Counted from the stretch's first letter, positions 9,066 to 23,472 are shown. The stretch is 64,000 nt of DNA from Ideonella livida (GCF_010499455.1 NZ_JAAGOH010000006.1:62001-126000), one strand, 5' to 3'. Made by a program: numbers and translations. Notes: generated from the sequence alone by a model not told the origin.

Positions 9066-9854
9066 GTGAGCGGTCCGGTGCGGCGCTGGCCGCTGCTCAA
9101 CATCTGGGTCGACGACCTGAGCCGGTCAGAGCTGCTGGACCTGCTGGCCACCCGGGGTGGGCTGGTCTTCACCCTGAATCCCGACCACCTCTGGCACCTG
9201 CAGCACGACCCAGCCTTCCTCGCCGCCTATCGGCAGGCCGACTGGGTGACGATGGACAGCGCGCCATTGCGGGGCCTGATGGGCTGGACCGGTCGTCCCC
9301 TGCGCGAGCGCATCACCGGCTCCGATCTGGTGCCGGCCATGCTGCACCACGCGGTCCGGCAGCAGGTGCCTTGGCGCTTCTTCCTGCTGGGGGCCGCCCC
9401 CGGTGTGGCCGAAACAGCGCGTCGCCGCATGAATGAACGGGCCGGCCAGGCGCTGGTGGTTGGTGCGCTCGGGCCATCCATGCGCTTCGTGGACGACCCC
9501 CAGGAGACGGAAACGGCCCTGGCGGCGATCCGGGCCAGCGGTGCCAACGTGCTGCTGGTGGGCCTGGGAGCACCCAAGCAGGAGGTCTGGCTGGCCCGCC
9601 ACCGGCACGCCTTGCCCGGTGTCAAGGTGCTGCTCGGCGTGGGCGCCACCCTGGACTACGAAGCCGGTGCAGTGCGTCGCGCGCCGGTCTGGATGCGCCG
9701 CATGGGCCTGGAGTGGGCCTACCGCATCGGCTCGGAGCCGGGCCGCTACCTGCGCCGTTACGGGCGCAACACGCGCTTCCTGTGGTGGATGCTGCAAGAA
9801 CGTCTGGGCCGCTATCGCGACCCGTTCGGGCCTGACGTCAACGGCCCCGTCTGA
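9066..9854 (+). CDS. WecG/TagA/CpsF family glycosyltransferase
   Basis: This 262-aa protein belongs to glycosyltransferase family 26. Visible motifs are TLNPDHLW near the N-terminus, the GSDLVPAML substrate loop and the hallmark LVGLGAPKQEVWLARH, followed by GVGATLDYEAG. Members transfer N-acetylmannosamine-type sugars to undecaprenyl-linked acceptors. I chose the GTG at 9066 because it lies 7 nt after the epsI stop and behind GAGG at 9057-9060; the frame extends upstream only into epsI. The gene ends the + strand operon, and its last 17 nt overlap the end of the opposing permease gene. Confidence 0.88.
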   Translation: MSGPVRRWPLLNIWVDDLSRSELLDLLATRGGLVFTLNPDHLWHLQHDPAFLAAYRQADWVTMDSAPLRGLMGWTGRPLRERITGSDLVPAMLHHAVRQQVPWRFFLLGAAPGVAETARRRMNERAGQALVVGALGPSMRFVDDPQETETALAAIRASGANVLLVGLGAPKQEVWLARHRHALPGVKVLLGVGATLDYEAGAVRRAPVWMRRMGLEWAYRIGSEPGRYLRRYGRNTRFLWWMLQERLGRYRDPFGPDVNGPV

Positions 9855-10947
9855 GCGTCCATCGGGCCTCCAGCGCGCGGCCGGCGGCGGACAGGCCCGC
9901 ACACCCGGCAAAGTACAGTGCCGTGATGAACAGCGTGCCCTCCAGCAGGAACGGCCGCCAGACCGGGTCCCCCTGCAACGCCAGTCCCAATGAACCGGTG
10001 AGCTCGTACAGGCTCACCACCGTCACCAGCGCGCTGTCCTTGAACAGGCCGATCGCGCTGTTGACCAAGGCCGGCACCATCCGGATCAGCGCCTGCGGCA
10101 ACAGGATCCAGCGGTAGATGGCCCGGCGCGGAAGGCCCAGGCTGGCACCGGCCAATTGCTGCCCGACCTCCAGCGCTTGCAGACCGGCCCGGATCGTCTC
10201 ACTGAGGTAGGCCGTGGCGAACAGCGTCATGGCCAGCCACACACGCAGCAGCACGTCCGGTGCGGTGGCGCCGGGCCACCAGAGTGGAAACAGGAAGCTG
10301 GCCGTGAAGAGCACCGCCACCAGCGGTAGACCACGCACCAGCTCCACCCCCCAGGCCAGCACCCGGCGCAGCACCGGCCCCCCTTCACGGCGGCCCACCG
10401 CCACCGCCGTGCCCAGGGGCAGCGCCGCGACCAGCGCCCCTGCCGAGAGCAGCAGGCTCAGCGGCAGGCCTCCCCAGCGGTCCGTCTCGACCACCCCCAG
10501 CCCCCAGGCCTGTGCACCAGGCCAACCATGCAACAGGAACACAGCACCGCACAGACCGCAGACGGCAAGCCCCACCCGCCGCCCCATGGAGGTCCCACCG
10601 GCGGCCGCCGGGGGCCACAGCGCCCCGGCCACCGCCCCCAGGAGCAGCACCGTGGCCAGCACCGGCCGCCAGGCCAGCTCCTGGGGGTATCGCCCCAGCA
10701 GGATGAGGCGGTGCTTCTCCGCCACCACCCCCCAGCAGGCGCCTTGACCACGGACGGCTTGGCAAGCCTCGGCATCTGGACGCCAGACAGCTGACCACCA
10801 GGCCCAGTCCAGCAGCGCCGGCCCCCAGGCCCAGGCCAGCGCGGCCACCATCCCGCTGACCCCCAGCGCCCAAGGGGGCCAGAAGCAGGCACGCAGCAGG
10901 CCGATGACCCGCTGCCACAGGCGGCGTCGGGAAGGTGGCGCCGTCAT
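9838..10947 (-). CDS. Polar amino acid ABC transporter permease (AapM/GlnP type)
   Basis: This 369-aa inner-membrane permease of the His/Glu/Gln family resembles the AapM/YhdY arrangement: an extra N-terminal membrane region (helices near residues 20-45 and 105-150) followed by the BPD_transp_1 core. The EAA-type loop that contacts the ATPase reads GASLGLPRRAIYRWILLPQAL. The ATG at 10947 forms an ATGA overlap with the upstream permease. The product probably pairs with that permease to import polar amino acids. No cognate ATPase gene follows; the next gene in that direction is on the opposite strand and overlaps this one tail to tail. Confidence 0.87.
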   Translation of the reverse strand: MTAPPSRRRLWQRVIGLLRACFWPPWALGVSGMVAALAWAWGPALLDWAWWSAVWRPDAEACQAVRGQGACWGVVAEKHRLILLGRYPQELAWRPVLATVLLLGAVAGALWPPAAAGGTSMGRRVGLAVCGLCGAVFLLHGWPGAQAWGLGVVETDRWGGLPLSLLLSAGALVAALPLGTAVAVGRREGGPVLRRVLAWGVELVRGLPLVAVLFTASFLFPLWWPGATAPDVLLRVWLAMTLFATAYLSETIRAGLQALEVGQQLAGASLGLPRRAIYRWILLPQALIRMVPALVNSAIGLFKDSALVTVVSLYELTGSLGLALQGDPVWRPFLLEGTLFITALYFAGCAGLSAAGRALEARWTLRRGR

Positions 10948-11975
10948 GCCCGCTCTCCCGCCTGCCAGACCCCGGCACGGCGGTCCAAGGCATGACCCAG
11001 CCAGGCCACCAAGGCTGACAAGCCGAGGTAGATCCCCATCAGGATGGCCATGCACTCCAGCGCCCGACCGGTCTGGTTGAGGGTGGTTTGGGTGACGGAG
11101 GCCAGATCGGGATAACCCACCGCCACCGCCAGCGAAGAGTTCTTCACCAGGTTGAGCACTTGGTTGGTGAGCGGGGGCACGATGACCCGCAGCGCCTGGG
11201 GAGCGATCACACCACGCAAGGCCTGCCAGCGGGTCATGCCCAGGGCCTGCGCCGCCTGCCACTGGGCCTGCGCAACCGCCATGAGCCCCCCCCGCACCAC
11301 TTCCGCCACAAAGGCGGAGGTATAGAGCCCCAGGCCCAGGGACAGGGTGAGGAATTCGGGGGTGAGCACCCAGCCACCGCTCACGGACAGCCCATCGACC
11401 ACCGGCCAGCTCACGCCACCGGACGTCGTCGGCGTCCAGGCCGGCAAGGCCAGACCGGCCTTGCACAACAGCAGCCCTCCCGGCCCCAGCCAGGGCGCCT
11501 CCATGGGCGGGAGCATCTCCACCCATAGCAGATAGCCCAGCAGCAGCTGGACAAGCAAGGGAACATTGCGCAGCGCACCGACCCAGGCCGCCGCCAGGGC
11601 GCGCAACAGGGGATGGGGCGTCAGCCGGGCCAGGCCCACCGCCGTCCCCAGGCCCAAGGCCAGGCACAGGGCCAACGCCGCGGCCCTGAGGGTGTTGAGC
11701 AGCCCCACGGCCAGGGCCTGCCACAAAGGTCCCGTGGCCTCCACGCCCAGGTCACGGGGTTCGCCCACGTCAAACCCGGCCGGCTCCAGCAGGAACTGCC
11801 ATCCCGCCTGGATGCCGCGGGCCGACAGCGTATGCTGTGCCCGCAGGACCAGGAGCGTCAGCACCGCGGCCACCACCCCCGCGGCCAGCAGCGACCAGAC
11901 CCAGGCGGGCCATCGCCCTGAATCGGGGCCGGATGCCCCCCGCTGCGCCACGCCGGCCAGGTCCTGCCGCCTCAA
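10944..11975 (-). CDS. Polar amino acid ABC transporter permease (AapQ type)
   Basis: This 343-aa membrane permease is the partner of the downstream permease. It has an N-terminal helix, a periplasmic stretch and then the transport core, whose EAA loop is QALGMTRWQALRGVIAPQAL. NQVLNLVKNSSLAVAVGYPDL matches the conserved C-terminal block of AapQ-like proteins. The likely start is a TTG whose last bases overlap the binding-protein stop as TTGA (11972-11975); the next possible start, a GTG about 24 nt inside, is the alternative. Transcription runs binding protein, AapQ, AapM. Confidence 0.86.
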   Translation of the reverse strand: MRRQDLAGVAQRGASGPDSGRWPAWVWSLLAAGVVAAVLTLLVLRAQHTLSARGIQAGWQFLLEPAGFDVGEPRDLGVEATGPLWQALAVGLLNTLRAAALALCLALGLGTAVGLARLTPHPLLRALAAAWVGALRNVPLLVQLLLGYLLWVEMLPPMEAPWLGPGGLLLCKAGLALPAWTPTTSGGVSWPVVDGLSVSGGWVLTPEFLTLSLGLGLYTSAFVAEVVRGGLMAVAQAQWQAAQALGMTRWQALRGVIAPQALRVIVPPLTNQVLNLVKNSSLAVAVGYPDLASVTQTTLNQTGRALECMAILMGIYLGLSALVAWLGHALDRRAGVWQAGERA

Positions 11976-13006
11976 CGCAGTGGCAGGGCGTACATCAGGC
12001 CGCCATCCTTCCAGAGACGGTTACGGCCGCGGGGCAGGCCCACCGGCGTGGCCTCCCCCACGTTGCGCTCGTAGATCTGCCCATAGTGGCCCACCGCCTT
12101 GATCGCGCGCACCATCCAGTCTTTGTCCAGACCCAGGGGCTTGCCCAGGTCCTCGCCCTTGCCCAGCAGCCGCAGCACGGCCGGATCGGTGCTCTCGGTC
12201 AGCAACTGGTCCACATTGGCCTGCGTCACCCCCAGCTCCTCCGCCTCGACCAGCCCGTGCAGCACCCAACGCACCACAGTGGTCCATTCCTCGTCCCCTC
12301 GCCGCACCAGGGGCCCCAACGGCTCCTTGGAAATGAGGTCCGGCAGGATCACATGGGCCTTGGGATCCCTGGCTTCGCGCGCACGCACGGCCGCCAGACC
12401 GGAGGCATCGGTGGTGTAGGCCTGGCAACGGCCGGCGAAGTAGGCGGCATTGGCGGCATCGAACTTCTCGAAGACCACCGGCTTGAGGCCGAGCTTGTGG
12501 GCACGGGAAAAGTCGGCCAAGTTCTTCTCGGAGGTGGTGCCGCTCTGCACGCACACCGTCGCATTGCGCAGCTGCTGGGCGCTCTTGACCTTGAGCTTGG
12601 CCGGCACCATGAAGCCCTGCCCGTCGTAGAACGCCACGGCCGTGAAGGCCAGCCCCATGCCGGCGTCGCGGGTCAGGGTGACGGTCGTGTTGCGCGACAG
12701 CAGGTCCACCTCACCTGACTGCAGGGCCGCAAAGCGCTGCGCCGAGGCCAGGGGCACCCACTTGACCTTGTTCGCATCCCCCAACACCGCAGCAGCCACC
12801 GCGCGGGCCAGGTCCACGTCGAGGCCGCTCCAGCGGCCCTGGCTGTCGGCCGCCGAGAAGCCCGGGACCCCCGTGCTCACGCCCACCACCAGCTGGTCGC
12901 GCTGGCGGACAGCCTCCACCATCTTGCCCGCCCACGCCGGCGCCACCGCGCCCACCGCCATGCCCACCCACAGCACCGCTGCGGCCCTTGCCTGCCAGAG
13001 TCCCAT
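11972..13006 (-). CDS. Amino acid ABC transporter substrate-binding protein (AapJ type)
   Basis: This periplasmic binding protein of 344 aa has a signal peptide ending near APAWA-GK. The SBP_bac_3 fold follows, with QLVVGVSTGVPGFS at the mature N-terminus and GLDVDLARAVAAAVLGD and VCVQSGTTSEKNLADF in the two lobes. Family members bind general or acidic L-amino acids with a two-permease system. The ATG at 13006 is preceded by AGGAGAGG (13011-13018 on the complementary strand). It is the first gene of the transporter operon and is divergent from proA, with 171 bp between the two start codons. Confidence 0.9.
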   Translation of the reverse strand: MGLWQARAAAVLWVGMAVGAVAPAWAGKMVEAVRQRDQLVVGVSTGVPGFSAADSQGRWSGLDVDLARAVAAAVLGDANKVKWVPLASAQRFAALQSGEVDLLSRNTTVTLTRDAGMGLAFTAVAFYDGQGFMVPAKLKVKSAQQLRNATVCVQSGTTSEKNLADFSRAHKLGLKPVVFEKFDAANAAYFAGRCQAYTTDASGLAAVRAREARDPKAHVILPDLISKEPLGPLVRRGDEEWTTVVRWVLHGLVEAEELGVTQANVDQLLTESTDPAVLRLLGKGEDLGKPLGLDKDWMVRAIKAVGHYGQIYERNVGEATPVGLPRGRNRLWKDGGLMYALPLR

Positions 13007-13159
13007 CGTCGTCCTCTCCTGTGAAGAGGGGCCCACGACCCGCCGCGTCGACCCCAAGCGCCGATTCTGCCGCCCACGCAGGCTTCAGGGGCGCATGTCC
13101 GCCGGTCGCGTTGGCAGCACCGGCACCCCTCGGCCTGCCGGACGGCCGGGCGCAGGCTC

Positions 13160-13172
13160 CGGGATAATCCCG
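13160..13172. promoter_or_regulatory. Palindrome containing a -10-like hexamer directly before proA
   Basis: CGGGAT-A-ATCCCG (13160-13172) is a perfect 13-bp inverted repeat containing GATAAT at 13163-13168. The proA ATG begins 6 nt later and has no Shine-Dalgarno sequence. If the hexamer is a -10, the mRNA would be nearly leaderless. Confidence 0.35.
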
Positions 13173-13177
13173 CCATC

Positions 13178-14476
13178 ATGCAAGACGCCGCCGCCACCCA
13201 CCAAGACGATCTCCTCCGCTACATGGACGGCCTGGGCCGCCAGGCCCGTGACGCCGGCACCGTGATGGCCCGCGCAAGCACCCGCGCCAAGGACCAGGCC
13301 CTGCTGGCCCTGGCCCGCCGACTGCGTCAGGCCGGCCCGGCGCTGCAGCAGGCCAACCAGCGCGACACCGACGCCGCACAGGCGGCCGGCCTGAGCGCCC
13401 CGATGGTGGACCGGCTGCGGCTCACCCCCAAGGTCATCGAGACGGTGGCGCTGGGCTGCGAGCAGCTGGCGGCCATGCCCGATCCCATTGGCGAGATCAC
13501 TGGCGTGCGCCGACGCCCCACCGGCATCAGCGTCGGCCAGATGAGGGTGCCCTTGGGCGTCTTCGGCATGATCTACGAAAGCCGGCCCAACGTGACCATC
13601 GAGGCCGCCTCGCTGGCCATCAAGAGCGGCAACGCCTGCATCCTGCGCGGCGGCTCCGAAGCCATCCACAGCAACCTGGCCCTGTGGCGCCTGGTCCAGG
13701 ACGCGCTGGCCGAGGCCGGTCTGCCCACCCAGGCCGTCCAACTGGTGGAAACCACCGACCGTGCAGCCGTCGGACGGCTGATTGCCATGCCCGAGCATGT
13801 GGACGTGATCATCCCGCGCGGCGGCAAGGGGCTGATCGAGCGCATCAGCCGCGAGGCCCGGGTGCCGGTCATCAAGCACCTGGACGGCAACTGCCACACC
13901 TATGTGGACGCCCAGGTGGACCTGGAGCAGGCGCTGGTGGTCACCGACAACGCCAAGACCCAGAAATACAGCCCCTGCAATGCCACGGAAAGCCTGCTGG
14001 TGCACGCCGCCAGCGCGCCCCACTTCCTGCCTCGCCTGGGGATGCTGTTCGCGGCCAAAGGCGTGGAAATGCGGTGCTGTCCGCGGGCTCGGGCCGTCTT
14101 GGCCGACGTGCCGGGCCTGAACCTGGCCGACGCCAGCGAAGCGGACTGGGCCGAGGAATACCTGGCGCCCATCATCAGCGTCAAGGTGGTGGACGCCCTG
14201 GATGAGGCCATCGCGCACATCAACCGCTACGGCTCACACCACACCGACGCCATCCTGACGACCGACCACCCCAGCGCCATGCGTTTCCTCAGGGAGGTTG
14301 ACTCCGCCAGCGTCATGGTCAATGCGAGTACCCGCTTCGCAGATGGTTTCGAGTACGGCCTGGGCGCCGAAATTGGCATCTCCACCGACAAGTTCCACGC
14401 CCGCGGCCCCGTGGGCCTGGAGGGCCTGACCTCGATGAAGTGGGTGGTGCTGGGCCAGGGCGAGGTGCGCGCATGA
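13178..14476 (+). CDS. proA: Gamma-glutamyl phosphate reductase (glutamate-5-semialdehyde dehydrogenase)
   Basis: This is the second enzyme of proline synthesis: NADPH-dependent reduction of L-glutamyl-5-phosphate to glutamate-5-semialdehyde in the cytoplasm. At 432 aa it is slightly longer than the usual 415-420. The aldehyde-dehydrogenase fold shows the catalytic cysteine in [14 protein letters not shown], plus [14 protein letters not shown] and [11 protein letters not shown] in the nucleotide-binding part. proB is not adjacent. The gene overlaps queC by ATGA although the pathways are unrelated. There is no recognisable ribosome-binding site. Confidence 0.96.
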   Translation: MQDAAATHQDDLLRYMDGLGRQARDAGTVMARASTRAKDQALLALARRLRQAGPALQQANQRDTDAAQAAGLSAPMVDRLRLTPKVIETVALGCEQLAAMPDPIGEITGVRRRPTGISVGQMRVPLGVFGMIYESRPNVTIEAASLAIKSGNACILRGGSEAIHSNLALWRLVQDALAEAGLPTQAVQLVETTDRAAVGRLIAMPEHVDVIIPRGGKGLIERISREARVPVIKHLDGNCHTYVDAQVDLEQALVVTDNAKTQKYSPCNATESLLVHAASAPHFLPRLGMLFAAKGVEMRCCPRARAVLADVPGLNLADASEADWAEEYLAPIISVKVVDALDEAIAHINRYGSHHTDAILTTDHPSAMRFLREVDSASVMVNASTRFADGFEYGLGAEIGISTDKFHARGPVGLEGLTSMKWVVLGQGEVRA

Positions 14477-15213
14477 CCTTGCTGCCCCTGAGCCATGCCG
14501 ATCCGCGTCGGGCCCTGGTGCTCTTCTCCGGGGGTCAGGACTCCACCGTCTGCCTGGCCTGGGCACTGCAGCACTTCAGCCAGGTGGAAACACTGGGCTT
14601 CGACTACGGCCAGCGTCACCGCATCGAGCTGGACTGCCGCCAGACCGTCCGCCAGGCGCTGGTGCAGCGCTTTCCGGCCTGGGGTGCCCGACTGGGCGAG
14701 GACCACCTGCTGGACCTCTCGCTGCTGTCCCAGATCAGCGCCTGCGCGCTGACCGAGGAGCGGGCCATCGAGATGCAGGCCAACGGCCTGCCCAACACCT
14801 TTGTGCCCGGTCGCAACCTGCTGTTTCTCACCTTCGCGGCCACCCTGGCCTACCGCCGGGGGGCGCAGGTGCTGGTGGGGGGCATGTGCGAAACCGACTA
14901 CTCCGGGTATCCGGACTGCCGGGACAACACCCTCAAGGCGCTCCAGGTCGCACTCAGCCTGGGCTTGGACCAGCCGGTCTGCCTCCAGACCCCGCTGATG
15001 TTCCTCACCAAGGCTGACACCTGGGACCTGTCGACCCAGCTTGGCGGTGAGGCGCTCAACGACCTGATCGTCGCCCACACCCACACCTGCTACCTGGGTG
15101 AGCGTGGACGTCGCCATGACTGGGGCCACGGCTGCGGCACCTGCCCCGCCTGCGAACTGCGTGCCCGCGGCCACGCCGAATGGCGCGCCCGTCAGGCCCT
15201 GCAGTCGGCCTGA
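14473..15213 (+). CDS. queC: 7-cyano-7-deazaguanine synthase QueC
   Basis: QueC converts 7-carboxy-7-deazaguanine to preQ0 with ATP and ammonia, a step towards queuosine in tRNA. The 246-aa protein has the PP-loop [14 protein letters not shown] near the N-terminus. A zinc site near the C-terminus comes from one Cys in HTCYLG and three in GCGTCPACE. The ATG at 14473 overlaps the proA stop by 4 nt; an upstream in-frame extension would lie within proA. No preQ1 riboswitch is expected or seen. A LemA-like gene follows after 23 nt. Confidence 0.95.
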   Translation: MTLLPLSHADPRRALVLFSGGQDSTVCLAWALQHFSQVETLGFDYGQRHRIELDCRQTVRQALVQRFPAWGARLGEDHLLDLSLLSQISACALTEERAIEMQANGLPNTFVPGRNLLFLTFAATLAYRRGAQVLVGGMCETDYSGYPDCRDNTLKALQVALSLGLDQPVCLQTPLMFLTKADTWDLSTQLGGEALNDLIVAHTHTCYLGERGRRHDWGHGCGTCPACELRARGHAEWRARQALQSA

Positions 15214-15236
15214 ACGCCCGACCGCCAGGAGACCGC

Positions 15237-15818
15237 ATGGAAGACCTCTCCGCCCTGCTGGAAGACGGACAGCGCATCGGCGCCTGGCTGCTGGAATTGG
15301 GCCTCATCCTGGTCCTGCTGTTCTGGATGGTGGGCGCCCGCAACCGCCTCATGCGCCACCGCGCTGCCGTCAACACCGCCTGGCTACAAATCGACGAACT
15401 GCTGCAGCGCCGCGCCGCCACCCTGGAAACCCTGCTGGCTGCCGTGGCCCCCAGCCTGCAAGACGAAGCCGCCAGCCTGGCCGCCCTGCGCCAAGCCCTG
15501 GAGCAGCAGGGAAGCGCCGCGCGAGCCGTGCGCCCCAAGCCCACACGCGCGGGCCGGCTCCAGGCCTGGAGTGCGGCCGAGCTGGCCCTGGTGTCCCCCT
15601 TGCTCCGGCTTCAGGCCCTGATCGATCAACGCGAAGCCCTGCGCGAGGACGAGACCGTCAAGCCCACCCGCCGCGCCCTGGATGAGCAGGCCCAGAAGCT
15701 GGCCTACGCCCGGCAGGCCTTCAACGCCGCCGCGGACGACTACAACACCGCAGTGGCTGAATTCCCCACCCGCCTGCTCACCCGGACTTTCGGCTTCAGC
15801 CGCATCCAGCGCCTCTGA
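15237..15818 (+). CDS. LemA-like membrane protein
   Basis: This 193-aa protein has one N-terminal membrane helix (about residues 14-32) and a helical-bundle body. It fits the LemA pattern loosely: RNRLMRHRAAVNTAWLQIDE followed by LLQRRAATLETLL (compare LemA RN..V..AW.QID..L.RR.DLIPNLV), and at the end YNTAVAEFPTRLLTRTFGF (compare YN..V..FP.N..A..FGF). LemA proteins have no settled function. The ATG at 15237 follows CAGGAG at 15226-15231. It is convergent with the ATP synthase operon. Confidence 0.72.
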   Translation: MEDLSALLEDGQRIGAWLLELGLILVLLFWMVGARNRLMRHRAAVNTAWLQIDELLQRRAATLETLLAAVAPSLQDEAASLAALRQALEQQGSAARAVRPKPTRAGRLQAWSAAELALVSPLLRLQALIDQREALREDETVKPTRRALDEQAQKLAYARQAFNAAADDYNTAVAEFPTRLLTRTFGFSRIQRL

Positions 15819-15902
15819 GCCCCGGCATGACCGGGCGCTCATCCCCCGGCAGGTACCCCAACTCGATGCCGCCCCCATCCGACCAGGCTGCGGCAAGACA
15901 TG

Positions 15903-15935
15903 AAAAAACCCACCGCGGGCGTCCCCGGGGTGGGT
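15903..15935 (-). terminator. Rho-independent terminator of the atp operon
   Basis: Read on the minus strand, ACCCACC and GGTGGGT form a 7-bp perfect stem around a GC-rich loop, followed by a run of six T (15903-15908 as A on the plus strand). It lies about 85 nt after the atpC stop, between convergent genes. Confidence 0.8.
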
Positions 15936-16020
15936 GGTGGAGGGTCCTCCGCGCGCCGGGCCACCCATCCGGGCAGCCCCGCACCAAATCGCGACCGACT
16001 GGCCGGAGCCAGCCGCGGAC

Positions 16021-16440
16021 TCAGCGCGTACGGCGCAACTTCTGGATGGCGGCCAACTGCGCGGCCATGGTCGCGAACTCGCTCTGCGCCGCAGCAAAGT
16101 CGATGTCGCTCTTGGCGTTGCGCATGGCTTCCTCGGCCAGCTTCTTGGCCTCGTTGGCCTTGGCCTCGTCCAGATCGTGGCCACGGATGGCCGTGTCGGC
16201 CAGCACGGTGACGCCGTTGGGCTGCACCTCCAAGATGCCGCCCGCGACGAAGACGAACTCCTCTTGACCGTTGTCGGCACGCTCGATGCGCACCGCGCCC
16301 GGCTTGATGCGGGTGATCAACGGCGTATGGCGGGGCAGGATACCCAGCTCGCCGTTTTCGCCCGGCAGCGCAACGAACTTGGCCTCACCGGAGAAGATGC
16401 TCTCTTCCGCGCTGACCACGTCGACGTGGATGCTTTCCAT
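16021..16440 (-). CDS. atpC: ATP synthase F1 epsilon subunit
   Basis: The epsilon subunit (139 aa) forms the central-stalk foot with gamma and can inhibit ATP hydrolysis. The N-terminal beta-sandwich is clear ([20 protein letters not shown], then [19 protein letters not shown]), followed by the two C-terminal helices. It is the last gene of the operon, 79 nt after atpD, with the operon terminator behind it. Confidence 0.97.
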   Translation of the reverse strand: MESIHVDVVSAEESIFSGEAKFVALPGENGELGILPRHTPLITRIKPGAVRIERADNGQEEFVFVAGGILEVQPNGVTVLADTAIRGHDLDEAKANEAKKLAEEAMRNAKSDIDFAAAQSEFATMAAQLAAIQKLRRTR

Positions 16441-16519
16441 GTTCGATCTTTCGTGAAAGGGTAGGAGAAGACCTCAGGACAGGACCGCAGCCGGAGCGGA
16501 ACTCCGGCCGCCGACCTCA

Positions 16520-18858
<2,339 letters not shown>

Positions 18859-18925
18859 GACAGTTTCTCCTGTTCTGCGGGGGTGGACCGATCAGGAGAT
18901 CAGCGCCACCCCGGGGTCATGGGCT

Positions 18926-20479
<1,554 letters not shown>

Positions 20480-20555
20480 AGCATGCTCCCAGTCCGTGGC
20501 GGCCAGGACAGCGAGGGACACGCTGCCACCGACCGATGCGGATGTTGGATTCGAT

Positions 20556-21089
20556 TCAAGCGCTCAGCGCCACCTTCATGCGTTCGAGTCGGGCCTGGAC
20601 AGAGGTGTCCAGGACCTCATCACCCACCACCACGCGGATGCCGCCGATCAGCGCCGGCTCCAGCTCGACGCGAGCGGCCAGCTTGCGGGCGAAGCGCTTC
20701 TCGAGGCTGGCGACCACATCAGCGAGCTGTGCGCCCTCGATCGGGTAAGGGCTGAAGATCACGGCGTCTGCGACGCCGGAGGCGCCGTTGACCAGTGCCT
20801 GGAACTGCTCGGCCATGGCCGGCAGCGCCACCAGGCGCCCGTTCTCGATCACGGTGCGCAGAAAATTCTGCACACCCGTCTCCAGCGGCATGCCCACGAC
20901 GCCGGCGATCAGGTCGAAGACCTGCGCGCCAGTGACCTTGGGGTTGTCGGCGAACTGCTGCAGCTGCGCATCGGCAGCCACGGCGCACAGCGCCTGGACC
21001 TGACGGCTCCAGGACGCCAGATCACCCTTGGAGGCCACCTGGAAGAGGGCCTCGGCATAGGGACGTGCGATGGTAGTGAGCTCGGCCAT
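20556..21089 (-). CDS. atpH: ATP synthase F1 delta subunit
   Basis: The delta subunit (177 aa) links the peripheral stalk (b dimer) to the top of F1. [12 protein letters not shown] at the N-terminus and [18 protein letters not shown] at the C-terminus are the family signatures. The start is the ATG at 21089. A GTG 6 nt upstream would overlap the atpF stop (GTGA) and add only two residues, so it is a real alternative. Confidence 0.95.
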   Translation of the reverse strand: MAELTTIARPYAEALFQVASKGDLASWSRQVQALCAVAADAQLQQFADNPKVTGAQVFDLIAGVVGMPLETGVQNFLRTVIENGRLVALPAMAEQFQALVNGASGVADAVIFSPYPIEGAQLADVVASLEKRFARKLAARVELEPALIGGIRVVVGDEVLDTSVQARLERMKVALSA

Positions 21090-21091
21090 GG

Positions 21092-21562
21092 TCACAGCTC
21101 CGTCTGCAGGCGGGTCAGCAGCTCGGCGTGGACGCCGGCATTGACTTCGCGCTTGAGGATCTGTTCAGCGCCCTTGACGGCCAGCGCGGCCACTTGGTTG
21201 CGCAGCGCTTCGCGGGCCTGGATCATCTGCTGCTCGGCTTCCGCCTTGGCTGCAGCCACGATCTTGGCGCCCTCATCTTCGGCGCGCCGCTTGGCTTCTT
21301 CGACGATGGCCTGGGCGCGCTTCTCGGCATCGGACAGCAGTTGGGCCGTCTCGTTGCGCGACTGGGCGAGCTGCTCCTCGACGCGCTTGTTGGCGCTAGC
21401 GAGTTCCAGCTTGGCCTTGTCGGCCGCAGCCAAACCATCCGCGACCTTCTGGGCGCGTTCATCGAGGGCCTTCGTGATCGGCGGCCACACGAATTTCATC
21501 GTGAACCACCACAGGATCCCGAAGACCACGATCTGCGCCAACAGTGTTGCGTTCAGATTCAT
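21092..21562 (-). CDS. atpF: ATP synthase Fo b subunit
   Basis: This is the peripheral-stalk subunit (156 aa). One N-terminal membrane helix ([19 protein letters not shown]) is followed by a long charged coiled coil with many Ala, Lys, Glu and Gln, ending in the delta-binding C-terminus. Length equals that of E. coli b. It lies 59 nt after atpE and 2 nt before atpH. Confidence 0.97.
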   Translation of the reverse strand: MNLNATLLAQIVVFGILWWFTMKFVWPPITKALDERAQKVADGLAAADKAKLELASANKRVEEQLAQSRNETAQLLSDAEKRAQAIVEEAKRRAEDEGAKIVAAAKAEAEQQMIQAREALRNQVAALAVKGAEQILKREVNAGVHAELLTRLQTEL

Positions 21563-21621
21563 GGCTTCGACCTTTCTCGTTTAAGTCGTTTGGAAAAACG
21601 TGGAACGACGAGAAAGACCGA

Positions 21622-22900
<1,279 letters not shown>

Positions 22901-22917
22901 GTCTATGACGTCCGTTC

Positions 22918-23412
22918 TTAACTCATCTTCGGGCCACGCCACTTCAGCGCGACCCAGTAAACCTTGAGGCACATCACCAGGGCAACCAGCAGCGCCGGCC
23001 AACTCAGGTCAGGCACCACCCACGGCGCCGCGCCCAGCATGGCGACCGAAAACGCGATCTTGCCCACTTCCCACAACATGAAACTGACGACACTCAGCGC
23101 CGGGGTGGAACCGCCGCGCCGGCGGCTCAGTTTCCAAGCCACCCAGGCAGCGGGCACCACCACCACCCATGCACCATAGAGCGCGGACAGCACATGCCTG
23201 ACTTGCCCTCCCCAGAGTCCGGCACACAGGGCGACAACAACGCCGACCAGCACCTGGACCACCACCACCTTCCACGGTGACACGGAAGGGCTCGCCGCCG
23301 CCAAAGCCTGCGCCTCTTGTCGAGACAGGACCTTGAAAGGCCGCGAATCGTCCGCATCATCCGTATCCTGCCAGCCGTCACGCCTGCCAGTGGGGCTGGG
23401 TGGAACGGACAT
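22918..23412 (-). CDS. atpI: ATP synthase protein I-like (AtpI)
   Basis: This 164-aa membrane protein stands at the head of the atp operon, 17 nt before atpB. It has a hydrophilic N-terminal tail of about 45 residues and four hydrophobic segments. AtpI helps assemble the c ring and is not part of the mature enzyme. The ATG at 23412 has AGGAG 5 nt upstream; a GTG 6 nt further up overlaps that site. The call rests more on position and topology than on motifs. Confidence 0.85.
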   Translation of the reverse strand: MSVPPSPTGRRDGWQDTDDADDSRPFKVLSRQEAQALAAASPSVSPWKVVVVQVLVGVVVALCAGLWGGQVRHVLSALYGAWVVVVPAAWVAWKLSRRRGGSTPALSVVSFMLWEVGKIAFSVAMLGAAPWVVPDLSWPALLVALVMCLKVYWVALKWRGPKMS

Positions 23413-23444
23413 GGACACTCCTTCTGCGGGGGTAAAGCCTGCTG

Positions 23445-23472
23445 ATTATAGGGCTTACCCGGCCCCGAAACA
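23445..23472 (-). promoter_or_regulatory. Promoter of the atp operon
   Basis: On the minus strand, a perfect -10 TATAAT (23445-23450) lies 16 nt from TGTTTC (23467-23472), a fair -35. The predicted leader before atpI is about 30 nt. The -35 sits inside a nested inverted repeat. Confidence 0.7.

Noticed and set aside
9838-11724. Single 628-codon minus-strand frame joining both permeases
   Set aside because: Its upstream half is an out-of-frame reading of the AapQ-like gene. The real start of the second permease is the ATG at 10947.
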